DNA of 42,110 bases from positions 1 to 42,110 of the forward strand of contig ML978335.1 in assembly GCA_010015745.1 (NCBI GenBank), read 5' to 3'. The position numbers and the translations under genes are program-made. Each line of letters begins with the position of its first letter. Position 1 is the first letter of the stretch. Below the pieces are notes generated by a model. That model searched no databases. It was not told the origin of the DNA and saw only the letters and a program-made list of their open reading frames with translations. The DNA is from Setomelanomma holmii. Its lineage: Eukaryota; Ascomycota; Dothideomycetes; Pleosporales; Phaeosphaeriaceae. Below, in pieces: positions 10,488-19,633 of this stretch.

Positions 10488-10964
10488 CTACACAGTCGGT
10501 GCAATCTCCGAGAACTTGTTCGGACTATCTTTGAGCGCATAGCCGTAGACTTGATCACGCAACTCCGGCGGCAGGGCGATGAGCAGAGCGTCGCCGAGCT
10601 CCCGACATCGTACCTTGCCGATCGGTACGAGCTGTTCTCTCGCGGCGAGATCCTGCTGGGCTTTTGTATCTCCAAGAAGTCGAGTTGCGCAGTGAAGCTT
10701 CGCTCTCTCCTTCGACAAGGCCTCGATCTGAGCAATCACCTCTGCCAATCTGGCGGCGTTTGCCTGTAGCTTCGCTTCGAGTGCTTCACTCTCTTTCATG
10801 TGCCTGGCAACATCATCAGCAGTCAAAAATGATCGCTTGAAGGAGACCACTTACACCATTGCCGCATTGAAATGCGCTTTCAATTGTTCTTCTGATGGTA
10901 GCTCGCTAACATCTGCTCTAGCGGCGTTGGAGCTCACTCTGGCTCGGAGATGGGGATATGTCAT
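10488..10964 (-). CDS. Coiled-coil protein ending in an F-box-like LPPELR motif
   Basis: Two exons on the minus strand, 10964-10855 and 10803-10488, joined across a 51-nt intron (GTAAGT..CCAG), give 141 residues in frame. Residues about 36-70 are charged and Ala/Leu/Glu-rich (MKESEALEAKLQANAARLAE..) and should form a coiled coil. Near the C-terminus, ALLIALPPELRDQVYGYAL matches the start of many fungal F-box-like proteins, where the LPPELR segment precedes a longer domain. Here the chain ends 14 residues later, so the protein is short for such a family and could be truncated by the TAG at 10488-10490. Function unknown. The ATG at 10964 is the first in the frame. Confidence 0.5.
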
Positions 10965-11286
10965 GCGTGGGTACAGCGCGATCGTAGTATACTGGCTTTG
11001 AACTGGGCAGTCTTGTGGACGTACCCCACTTTACTGTGCACACATGTGCTCGTTCTTTCACTTCCCACTGCCAGTTGCCCCACGGAACAATGTTATCCAT
11101 CAAGTAGGTCATTTCAAGGGCACTGAGCAGATACCAGTGACCAGGAGGTTATGATTGGAAAATAAAGAAGTTCGATTGAGAGTGGTATGCGCAGGTAGAT
11201 ATGAAGAGAATCCCGAAACACCCACCCATATACACCTTTCATGTCACCCAAACTGTCATATCGACACTTCGGTCGTACTTTAAAAC
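10965..11286. other. Short intergenic region
   Basis: Lies between two minus-strand genes; holds the downstream flank of the 530-residue gene and the probable promoter of the coiled-coil gene. No motif recognised. Confidence 0.4.
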
Positions 11287-12879
11287 TTATGACGACCAAA
11301 ACCAGCCACTCTTCTTTGGTTTCTCACTGACCTCCTCCTTTTTGTCACTTGTTGGCTGCCTTGCAGCATTGCGCATAGTCTCCCAAGGGTCATGCGGCGC
11401 CTGTTGCGACTCTTGTCCACGTTGAGTATGTACAGTCTCCGAGCTCTCCTCGCGACCATCTGCGAACCGCTTCTTGAGCACGACCTTGGTGGTCACAGAG
11501 CCATCAGGCGCGACCGTTCGCTCAGTCGTGGTCAGCGTCGACAGGATGGAGGCGTTGGCCTCTGGTACAGGTGCAGCTTCCGGTATCGGCTGAGGCGCAA
11601 TCGTGGGAGCCAAGCTGAATGCCTCTGGCTTCTTCAGCAACTGCTCGTAGACTTCCAGTTCTGTCTCGGGTTCTGGAAAATTGCTTGCGCCAGAGCGCTC
11701 GCATGCCCGTGCATCAGAAGTATCGCTGAGGTCAATATGTCGCCCTTCCCTCTGCTGTTGCTCCAGCAAGTACTTCAGTATGTGTGTTTCATCGGCGCTT
11801 TCGTGATATTTCTTGTCAGGCGCTCGCTCGAAGTAGCCCTGCTTGGCTTTCGGTGTAGGCGGATCGTCATGCTGGTCTTCGTGATCATGGCTATACTCGT
11901 AGCTCGGCTCGTCGTGGGTCTCCTCGTCCACCCATGGCACGCGTTTGGGATAGCCTTCCGCTGCTGGCCGACGTCGTCGGCGCCATGGATAAGCAGTCGT
12001 CGCGGATTCCTTCTTCTGCTCACGGCTAAGATCAGCCCACGCCTCGCTCCAGTTGACGCCAGTTCTGCGCATGTCCTTGTCCGCCTCAAGCTCCTCGACC
12101 GAGTAGCCAACAGTGTCTGGATCTTGCTTCTGCCGCTTTGCATCGTGACCCAGAGCTTGCTTAAAATCTGCCCAGGCTTGTTCGCCTATCATGCCTCGAA
12201 ACAACGGACTGGAGTCTAGACTTTGCATGCTCGCTCTCATAGCAGCATCAAACTCGTCTTCTTCCACTTCCGCGAACTTCACTGCCTCCGCGAAGAACTG
12301 CTCGTACGAGTCCCACTGCTGTTTGCGGACTCGCTCCTGGTCTTCTTTTGTATCCTGGCGCCACCATTCCTGATCCTGATGCGAAGACCGCGTGCCATCA
12401 TCGTCGAAGGGTTTCGGAAACCCCCAACTCCAGTCCCAGCCCCATTCCTGGCCCTTCGTGTTTGCCACGCGCTGGATCAACTCCTTCTCATCTTCATTGG
12501 CTTGAATCCGAGGGATACGATCAACGATGTCTCTTCGGAGCTCTTCAGCTTGCCGGTCTAGCCTCAAAAGCTCTTCGCTCTTCTTCAAGACCTGCTGGAT
12601 ATCGCCAACACGGTACAGCTCCCGTCCTTCATGTCGCAATTGTGCGGCTTCGTCTTCTATATCCTTCAACTTGTCGCATTGCGTCTTATCAGCCTTCTGG
12701 AACAGGCATGCCTCCCTTGCTTGATGCACATTGTTGTAGTTTGCGATGGTGGCGGGTAGCGTGAACACCGTGTTCAGCAGCGATGATACTTGGGAGTCAG
12801 CAAAGCGACGGAAGGCTACGAATGGATTATCTTCGGGTCGTTCGCGATTTTGTCTCGAATTATCGTCGTTGTTGGCCAT
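11287..12879 (-). CDS. Conserved-looking hypothetical protein, charged and coiled-coil rich
   Basis: A single uninterrupted 530-codon frame. It starts MANNDDNSRQ.. and has a short hydrophobic/amphipathic stretch around residues 28-48 (ADSQVSSLLNTVFTLPATIANY). Residues about 60-130 are a charged helical region (EDEAAQLRHEGRELY, KKSEELLRLDRQAEEL). A middle part is rich in Trp, Asp and Glu. Near the C-terminus the sequence TERTVAPDGSVTTKVVLKKRFADG resembles a short beta-hairpin repeat used in some scaffold proteins, and the end is KKSGWFWSS. No enzyme motif or signal peptide is visible, and I do not recognise the family with certainty. The long open frame, good codon use and lack of any competing gene on the other strand make it real. 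Confidence 0.8.
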   Translation of the reverse strand: MANNDDNSRQNRERPEDNPFVAFRRFADSQVSSLLNTVFTLPATIANYNNVHQAREACLFQKADKTQCDKLKDIEDEAAQLRHEGRELYRVGDIQQVLKKSEELLRLDRQAEELRRDIVDRIPRIQANEDEKELIQRVANTKGQEWGWDWSWGFPKPFDDDGTRSSHQDQEWWRQDTKEDQERVRKQQWDSYEQFFAEAVKFAEVEEDEFDAAMRASMQSLDSSPLFRGMIGEQAWADFKQALGHDAKRQKQDPDTVGYSVEELEADKDMRRTGVNWSEAWADLSREQKKESATTAYPWRRRRRPAAEGYPKRVPWVDEETHDEPSYEYSHDHEDQHDDPPTPKAKQGYFERAPDKKYHESADETHILKYLLEQQQREGRHIDLSDTSDARACERSGASNFPEPETELEVYEQLLKKPEAFSLAPTIAPQPIPEAAPVPEANASILSTLTTTERTVAPDGSVTTKVVLKKRFADGREESSETVHTQRGQESQQAPHDPWETMRNAARQPTSDKKEEVSEKPKKSGWFWSS

Positions 12880-14091
12880 ATTTTGTATTGTTGTAATGAA
12901 TTATAGTTTCGATGATGCCTGCGGGGTTGGCGAGTGAATGTATGTCCGGTGATAGCTCCGTCGGCATCGGGGTTATCGATAGCGACGCGCCGACGCGTGC
13001 TTGACACGTGCTGGCCAACCATGTCCTCTCCAATTCCGCACCTCGAAACACCAAACATGTAGGCGCCAGCTTCCATGGCCACTCGACAGGATATTTCCAA
13101 CTCGAATCGCACTGACCATCGAACTGCTGTGATGAAGGCGGTCCTTCAGTAGCGTAATAGAGGTCGTTTTGCTCCACGTGCTGAAACTAGAAGGTACCTG
13201 GATTAACTCAACGTCGCGCGTCGTCACTGTACGAGTTCCAGACACCATGCTGGTTGATGAGTTCCATCAACCATCAAGCTATGACGAACCAGATCACAAG
13301 CCGACGTAGAAAGCAATTGTCGTTATATCTAAGATATACTGTACACACAATGCCTGCATATAACGCATAGTCTTGGCTATCTGGACGGTTTTTTGGGCAA
13401 GCCTCAACTTCCTCGCTTCCATCATTGCCTTTCTCTCACCAACCTTGCAGCTTCTCCGATCTTGTACATCAATAAGCTATGATCCAGGATACTTTAGCAA
13501 CACCTATAACACTTTCATTACTGGATCTACCACTTCCTGGTTCAACAGTCGGGCCTTTTGAGTCTGCCCAAAGCCAAGAGGCCAAGTTCCATGGCGCGGC
13601 AATACAAACACCTTGGAGTCTGGGAAACACCTCAGAACAGGTCAAACATACAAGTTGCTTGCAATGCGGTTTCATTCCCGGGAGATCAGCAGGGCGGTCA
13701 GCGAAACAAGTGAGACGGACCAGTGCGTGACCGCCTTCGACGACCAAAAAAAAAAGCAGTAGCCTCCACAGAACAGCGACTGATGCTGCGTCATCGCACG
13801 GCGAAGCATGAAAGGCCCGATATGAATCCCGTCTTGTGAGTCTTGTGCTGCCTGGGTATTGCTTGCTCAATACTGTACCTGCAACGGATCAGAGTTGCAT
13901 ATTGCCATATTTGGCTGCGGCCAACGCGGCGTAGTGCCCGCCCGTAAACGTCACACAGGTATGCCAGAAGGTATAAAACTAGTCCTGACAACGCCTTCAA
14001 TCGTGAGACTCCACGACTACCTTCACTACACCCTCGAGCAGCAATACCCAAGCTCGCGACATCATCGAAGATCCAACTCCGTACCACCATC
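12880..14091. other. Intergenic region
   Basis: About 1.2 kb without a supported gene. It carries divergent promoters for the 530-residue gene (left) and the small secreted protein (right), and a run of 11 A at about 13746-13756. Confidence 0.5.
13972..13978 (+). promoter_or_regulatory. TATA box of the small secreted protein gene
   Basis: The sequence tataaaa lies 114 bases upstream of the ATG at 14092 and in the right orientation. A canonical TATA box at this distance is common for strongly regulated fungal genes. Confidence 0.55.
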
Positions 14092-14289
14092 ATGCGGCTT
14101 TCACTTGTCATTGCGACTCTGCTCGCCAGCATTGTCACTGCAATGCCAGATCCATTACCTCAAGGCTACACCGGGCCTTGCTCAAAAGATGACTGTGGCG
14201 TCGACGGCCTGCAATGCGGAAGTCTATGCGTCCCGTGGCCATCCACCGACCCAGCTCTGAGGAAGGGGTGTACTTGCAGCAATGGTTGA
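14092..14289 (+). CDS. Small secreted cysteine-rich protein (effector-like)
   Basis: A single exon encodes 65 residues. Residues 1-17 (MRLSLVIATLLASIVTA) are a textbook signal peptide. The mature 48 residues hold six cysteines in the order C-x4-C-x6-C-x3-C-x14-C-x-C (counted from GPCSKDDC to GCTCSNG), enough for three disulfides. There is no membrane segment or GPI site. Size, signal peptide and cysteine content match the general profile of fungal effectors or antimicrobial peptides, but no named family is recognised and function is not implied. The TATA box upstream and the clean catcATGC start support a real gene. Confidence 0.78.
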   Translation: MRLSLVIATLLASIVTAMPDPLPQGYTGPCSKDDCGVDGLQCGSLCVPWPSTDPALRKGCTCSNG

Positions 14290-14628
14290 AAAGACCCGTT
14301 TTTGGCCCAGCCCCAAGCTCGTAGGTTTGCAAACCGCCTCAACGTATATTGCATGTGCTCATATTACTGGTAGGTAGGACCGGTTCACGAAGCAAATCTG
14401 ATTTCGAAGTCTCCTCCAATCTGACGATATTACGACATCAAACTCAGCATCTTTGGTCAGTCCGTTCTATAGTCACCGCTTCCATATTTCATTCTGAGAG
14501 CAGAGCTAAATATCATTCACTCATCTTGCTCGCGTTCTCGACTGTTTCCTCTTGATACATCGCCCGAGACCATTGCTCGACGCTCTGTGCCTATTCTCGA
14601 CACCAACGCCGTCGAACAAACCAGTCAT
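14290..14628. other. Convergent intergenic region
   Basis: Three-prime flanks of the small secreted protein gene and of the minus-strand F-box-like gene. No further feature seen. Confidence 0.5.
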
Positions 14629-15675
14629 TCACAAGGTTCCGTACGCCAGGCGCCAGCGCCCCGGAGATACTATGCCCATCTCGCCAGCCAAGCAGCCGGA
14701 ATCGTGGAGTTGATAGAACATGCAAACCCCTCTGCGCGAGGGCTCCATTCCCTTCGTCACTTTTTCCGCAGATTGCTGTTCCGTTTGCTTCATGTATTCT
14801 CCTGCTCTCGTGGCGAGCGGTAGCCTACGCAGGCTAGGTTGCCGCTCGATAGACTTCACATGCATGTGACCATCAAGAATTACTTCGTCGGATGGGGAGT
14901 GCCTCGCGTCCCATGTGACGCAGATTCTTTTAGCCATGACTTGAGCGCTCGGATAAAGTGGCATATTGTTCCAATCCTCGTGGTTGAAAATCTCTTCGAG
15001 TCCATGACGCATGTGCAAATCGCTGACTGTGCTGCCAAATAGATGCCAGCGGTTGACGCATTCGATCATGGGTGCTAGATCGTGTATCAGGCGACGTGCG
15101 ATAGTCTCCCAAGACGAGGCACTCAAGACTGTGGCGTCAGCACTCGAACTATTGACAATGTGGATCCTCACGGTGTCGAAGAACTGTGCGAATAGTGGGT
15201 GCAGTCCAACCAAGACTTTGCGTTTCCATTTCGTGGTGTACTCGGGCCCAGGACCGAAGTCGTCAGATGCAGCCGGAGATAGAAACACGGTGACGTGCGT
15301 TGAATTGATCGGGTCGGCTTTTATGTCTAACGCCACGCCATTGGACACCTTGAGTTCTGCGATGAACATGCGAAGCCGTTCAACAGCTAGCTCTTCAATC
15401 TCGTACCTAGCTTGCCGGCAGCTTAGCACGAAGCCTAGACAAGAGTACTTCGGCGCCAGAGGCGGAAGATGAACATCAAACAAGTTTGCATAGATTATGA
15501 GGCGGAGTTCATATGGGAGTCGAATGAAGAGAAAAATGGTCTGGCGAAATGTCTGTGCAGACCGCGGGAAGGCTCCGCTGACTACGAGCAAGGCCGGATT
15601 GAAGATACGCGTTGTCAATGACGAGGAAGAGCCCCATTGTAGGTTGTCTGGCGTGTATCTGCCATTGCATGGCAC
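14629..15675 (-). CDS. F-box-like fungal protein, copy 1
   Basis: An intronless frame of 348 codons. After about 50 residues of uncertain value it reads FIRLPYELRLIIYANLF, an F-box-type opening, then FVLSCRQARYEIEELA, and WKRKVLVGLHPLFAQFFDTVRIHI, with a conserved middle part and a C-terminal ..RWRLAYGTL. Such proteins are frequent in fungi; they may link targets to SCF ubiquitin ligases, but many have no tested role. It matches the next gene upstream (15902-17023) segment by segment, so the two are tandem paralogues in the same orientation. The paralogue begins only about 20 residues before LPY, so the first 40 residues here may belong to a leader or an unrecognised intron. Confidence 0.72.
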   Translation of the reverse strand: MPCNGRYTPDNLQWGSSSSLTTRIFNPALLVVSGAFPRSAQTFRQTIFLFIRLPYELRLIIYANLFDVHLPPLAPKYSCLGFVLSCRQARYEIEELAVERLRMFIAELKVSNGVALDIKADPINSTHVTVFLSPAASDDFGPGPEYTTKWKRKVLVGLHPLFAQFFDTVRIHIVNSSSADATVLSASSWETIARRLIHDLAPMIECVNRWHLFGSTVSDLHMRHGLEEIFNHEDWNNMPLYPSAQVMAKRICVTWDARHSPSDEVILDGHMHVKSIERQPSLRRLPLATRAGEYMKQTEQQSAEKVTKGMEPSRRGVCMFYQLHDSGCLAGEMGIVSPGRWRLAYGTL

Positions 15676-15901
15676 AAATTATGTTCGCTATGGTATGGAG
15701 GAACAAAAGGTCATGGTTGTCAAATGAACAATAACGTTGGCGCCGAACTAAAATGGTTGCTGCGCCACAACTAGGCAGCCGACACAATCGCGCTTGCAAA
15801 CAAGAGAGGCCTCATCATGGTAGCCGTGTTCTGCGAGGTACGCGATGGATGGACTATTCCATGTGATGCTGTGGTAGCGTGTCCGCGAGCATGAAATTTC
15901 T

Positions 15902-17023
15902 TCAGGTGTCCCACAACCTCCTTTGAATATCTTTCTCCTCAGCTTCATAGTCTTCTTGTTCGATGCCTCTCAAGCCTCTCTCAATTCCCTCACCCAATCC
16001 CTGGCTCGAGACATACTGCTTGATGGTCGTAGCTCCATTCAGAAGTCCATTGAAGTGCCAATTTTCTATGGCTGGCCACCGAAGCCTACTATAGATGCAC
16101 ATTTCACCGACGAGGCGCTGGGAGTCGCGCATGTGGCAAAACAGAATTCCTTTATAGTCTGCCAACCGGAGGTCAGATAGATCTTCGTCGTGTCTTTTCC
16201 TGGTGAGAAGTGATTGGAATGCCCGCCTTATGCTAGCATGAGGCCCAAGCGAGTCAGATATCAGTCGTGCATCATCAGTGACCTCTTTCGAGTGCAACTT
16301 CCCGTTGAGAGTGACAGGCCGATTGAGGCTAGCCGAATCGCGGAGATCCCAGGACAACGAAATGCGACGTGCTTTTACATGCGCTGTTGGATAGTCCTGA
16401 ACTTGTTTACCGTGTTCGTATACGAAAATCTGATCGAGGGACAGCGGACCAGTCGGGCCGGCATAATACCAGCCGTAATTAACATGTTCTATCATGTATG
16501 CGACGTCCCTCAAGAGGCTGTGCATGGTGACCTCGAGACGCCCGCGATCGGACTGGCTTTCATGCTCGGGCCAGAGTTTTGTGTCCTGACCACCCGCAAT
16601 GTGCATTCGAACCTTGTCAAAATGCTGCGCAAGCAATGGGTGCAAGCAGGCCAAGACATCTCTTTTCCACATCACTCTGATGCCGTCACCATCCCATCCG
16701 CTTCCACTAAACGCGTTGAAAGGCATGTGAATCGTTGCACTTCTCATTTCTCCAAGATTGCTGCTCAGTCTTATCTCAACACCTGTAGAACGCTTGAAGT
16801 CGTCGGTATATCGTGTGATTTCCGGTGCCGCTATTTCTTGGAGCTCTTGCATCGCCTGTCGACATGAGAGCATGAAGCCTCCGTATTCGAAATCTGGTGA
16901 AAGAGGTGGCACTTTTTGAGGTTCTAGGTATGAGAAGATGATTGCACGGATGTCGTAAGGAAGGTCGAAGAGCGATTTCGCGCGGGAAACCATGATTGTG
17001 ATGGAATCGCCTGATGGATGCAA
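15902..17023 (-). CDS. F-box-like fungal protein, copy 2
   Basis: An intronless frame of 373 codons, with LFDLPYDIRAIIFSYL at residues 18-33, GGFMLSCRQAMQELQEIA, VMWKRDVLACLHPLLAQHFD and KVRMHIAGG. Every block has a counterpart in the gene at 14629-15675, though identity is modest, so the duplication is not recent. The C-terminal 40 residues (KQYVSSQGLGEGIERG..EDIQRRLWDT) are Glu/Arg-rich and absent from copy 1. Met11 is an alternative start and would put the F-box motif closer to the N-terminus, as is usual. Role unknown; the motif suggests ubiquitin-ligase adaptor function. Confidence 0.74.
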   Translation of the reverse strand: MHPSGDSITIMVSRAKSLFDLPYDIRAIIFSYLEPQKVPPLSPDFEYGGFMLSCRQAMQELQEIAAPEITRYTDDFKRSTGVEIRLSSNLGEMRSATIHMPFNAFSGSGWDGDGIRVMWKRDVLACLHPLLAQHFDKVRMHIAGGQDTKLWPEHESQSDRGRLEVTMHSLLRDVAYMIEHVNYGWYYAGPTGPLSLDQIFVYEHGKQVQDYPTAHVKARRISLSWDLRDSASLNRPVTLNGKLHSKEVTDDARLISDSLGPHASIRRAFQSLLTRKRHDEDLSDLRLADYKGILFCHMRDSQRLVGEMCIYSRLRWPAIENWHFNGLLNGATTIKQYVSSQGLGEGIERGLRGIEQEDYEAEEKDIQRRLWDT

Positions 17024-17529
17024 TGAGTGCAGCGTGGAGTGTTTGGAGATGGTGGGTTCGATATCTTAAGGAAAAAATATCGTTGATGTTTATGTATGTG
17101 TCTTTGAGGCTGTGTTTGCTAACTACATAGCCACACCGGTGAGCATTTAGGTCAAGCGAGCTGAGTAAATTGATGTGGGGTCTCGCACGCCATGTCCCCA
17201 CTACTATGCCCCTTCGCGATGGGCGTGCCTCTGTTTGCTGCGTTCCGGTCCTGGTGCGTGTCGTGCCATTCGCGAACCTTTCCCGAAGACCGGCCTGCGG
17301 CGACCGTCCATGGCACTAGCGCATCATTAGCTCTCCCCGCATTGAGTCAACGAACAACGGTACATCTAGCTTCCGTAGATGCAAAATGAAGTCAATTACT
17401 ATTATGCTACTCACAAGGCCAAATTTGTTCTCAAGGCTTCAGAGTCTACACTTCACGATCACAATTCATCCTACACCACATTGACGTCATTTATCTTTCG
17501 TCTTTCTTACTGCATCTTAATTCACCAAC
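17024..17529. other. Divergent promoter region
   Basis: About 500 bases between the F-box-like gene (minus) and the short-chain dehydrogenase gene (plus), so it should hold both promoters. A pyrimidine-rich leader (tttatctttcgtctttcttac) lies just before the ATG at 17530. Confidence 0.5.
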
Positions 17530-18503
17530 ATGCCACCACGTACATCCATGGCCAAGAACCTCTCCGGGAAAACCGTCCTCATAACAGGAGCATCATCAGG
17601 TATAGGTCGCAGTACAGCTTTCGAGTTCGCTCGCACATCGCCCGAGAACCTAAAGTTGATCCTCACCGCCCGAAGAGTCGACCGCCTGTACCAAATCTCA
17701 AATGAGATCCGAGAAGAAGTCGGTGATGGGGTCAGAGTCTATGCGAAACAGGTCGACGTGAGCAAACCACAGGAGGTTGATGCGCTTGTGCCGTCATTAC
17801 CAGAGGAGTTCCGAGACGTCGATATATTGGTAAACAACGCGTACATACGATACCCCAATCGGACAACTTCAGCAAATACTGACCAAGTCCAGAGGTTTCA
17901 TGTCCGGAGTCGAGCGACCGCCCGACATCCCTCATGATGTTGTTCGCAATGTGTACGCGACAAATGTCGTAAGTGTGATCAACATGACGCAAGCAATTCT
18001 ACCTATCTTCAAGAAACGTCCGGACGGCGGGAAAGGCGACATCATTTTCCTTGGATCAATCGCTGGGCGTGAGCCGTATGTTGGCGGAACAGTAAGTCGC
18101 TTCTACTTGTGACTCGGAATGATCAAAACGACTGAACAGTGCAGATATACTGCTCAAGCAAGGCCGCGGTTCGAGCCTTTTGTGACGCGCTCAGAAAGGA
18201 GCTCATCAATACAAGGATTCGTGTGATGACTGTTGATCCTGGACAAGTTTTGACAGTAAGTCCTAGCATGACGCGCCCCTCTCAACCAACTCACTCTTCA
18301 CTTAGGAGTTCAACGACATACGTTATCGATTCGACAAAGAAGCCGCAGACAAGGTCTACGCCGGGTGCGACCCACTAACACCAGACGATGTCGCAGAAGT
18401 CATCGTATTTGCTGCTGGTCGCAGAGAGAATGTTGTTGTTGCTGATACACTTGTGTACCCCAGCCATCAAGCTTCTCCGACTGATGTTTATCGGAGATTG
18501 TAG
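17530..18503 (+). CDS. Short-chain dehydrogenase/reductase (YMR226C-like NADP-dependent 3-hydroxy acid dehydrogenase)
   Basis: Four exons (17530-17840, 17893-18091, 18145-18255, 18306-18503), with introns of 50-53 nt, give 272 residues in frame. The Rossmann motif TGASSGIG is at residues 19-26, NNAG at 102-105, the catalytic Ser at about 159 (LGSIAGRE), and Tyr172/Lys176 in YCSSK. TARR after the second strand favours NADP(H). The blocks DIIFLGSIAGREPYVGG, SSKAAVRAFCDALRKEL, RVMTVDPGQV and PDDVAEVIVFAAGRRENVV match the YMR226C/YdfG group, which oxidises L-allo-threonine, serine and related 3-hydroxy acids. The protein is probably cytosolic. Met7 is an alternative start. The splice sites were chosen because each restores the family alignment, and the joined length is divisible by three. 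Confidence 0.92.
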
Positions 18504-18650
18504 AGTGACGGAAGATATCGAAATGTCAGCGTGTACCACATCGACACACAAACCAAGAATTCAAACCCATAAACGCCAAACCCTGTCAACCTTCAATGTC
18601 GCGAAAGAGAACTTTCATACCCCTGGTACCCATCGATTCAAGCCAGCTCA

Positions 18651-18929
18651 TCACGCCGCATTCTTCTCTTCACCCACAGCCAACTTGACCTGCAACAGGC
18701 ACGCCTCGCTCGAGGCCTCTTTGCGACATCGCTCGCACTTCTCGCTGTAGAAGCATGGTTCACGGACTTGACGGCCAGAAGAGGGAACACAAGATCTGCC
18801 ATCTTCGGTGCTCATGGTTTCGTTGACGAACTGGCATTCGGCGTTAGCGCAGCGCCAGATGTAGACTTTGAGGAGCGGCCTGAATGGCTTGGAAGGCCGA
18901 AGAGAGTTGGTGATTGGGTTGGCTTGCAT
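18651..18929 (-). CDS. Small Cys-rich protein, possible zinc binder
   Basis: A 92-codon frame starting in a good fungal context (tcaaaATG). It has eight cysteines, in CANAEC, SC, PC, KCERC and AC; the spacing CxxxxC..C..C....CxxC could form a small zinc site or disulfides. There is no signal peptide, so a metal site is more likely. Middle residues YIWRCANAECQFVNE read like a conserved core. I do not recognise the family. It is convergent with the dehydrogenase gene, with 147 bases between stops. Confidence 0.55.
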   Translation of the reverse strand: MQANPITNSLRPSKPFRPLLKVYIWRCANAECQFVNETMSTEDGRSCVPSSGRQVREPCFYSEKCERCRKEASSEACLLQVKLAVGEEKNAA

Positions 18930-19633
18930 TTTGATGGTAGTGATGGTCTTGATGTGTTCGTGCGTGATGTTATTCAGATCGGGATCGTGTTCGAGTGCTG
19001 TCAGTGGTGCTCGTTTGTGGTTGAATGAAGAGTTGAGAGTGGATAGAGGAGAGTGTGTGATCAGACTTGAAATAAGGAGAAATCAGGCTAGTATCAGGCA
19101 GAGGTGGTATTGTGTGAAAGGTCAACAGAGGCAAATCCGACAGTGGCGGTAAGATGTCGGGTAACAATAGAGCTGGTACAGGCACATGAATGCTTTTCAA
19201 GGCAACAGTTGAATCATCATGTAGGCAACCATTTGCATCAACTCGATCTTGGGACTTCATTCTGGTTTATTGTAGGAAGTGAAAGGCACGATGCGGAGGA
19301 GAAAATGCTACTATGGTCTGAGGACAATGCTCGAGACGATACGAGTCCAAATCCGAGTATGCCGAGAGAGGGAATGAGTGAGCTGTGACTTGCTTGATAA
19401 TAAGCGGATTTGAGGTTCAGGCTGTCGGATGTGATGTGGAAGGTTGCGATGAAGAGTTCCTGACTAGCGCCCGGCCCAAGCTTCAACTTCCTCGGTTGAC
19501 GCGCGAGCTCCCCGCAATCGTCATCTCATGATAGCAATGTGAACGCAAACAAAACACAACGTAATCACCTCAAACCACGGCCCCAGCGCCATCATACCTC
19601 CCTCGCGCTGAAAATCACGTGCAATAGCCCAAG
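18930..19633. other. Divergent intergenic region
   Basis: About 700 bases between the small Cys-rich gene (minus) and the dephospho-CoA kinase gene (plus). No gene or repeat recognised; it should hold both promoters. Confidence 0.5.

Noticed and set aside
10089..10769. 226-codon plus-strand frame
   Set aside because: It overlaps the spliced minus-strand coiled-coil gene and has no motif, while the minus strand gives coiled coil plus LPPELR.
11392..12219. 275-codon plus-strand frame
   Set aside because: Antisense shadow of the 530-residue gene.
13745..13757. Run of A as a retroposon poly-A tail
   Set aside because: No target-site duplication or coding remnant next to it.
15011..15472. 153-codon plus-strand frame
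   Set aside because: Antisense to the F-box-like gene, no motif.
16214..16867. 217-codon plus-strand frame
   Set aside because: Antisense to the second F-box-like gene, no motif.
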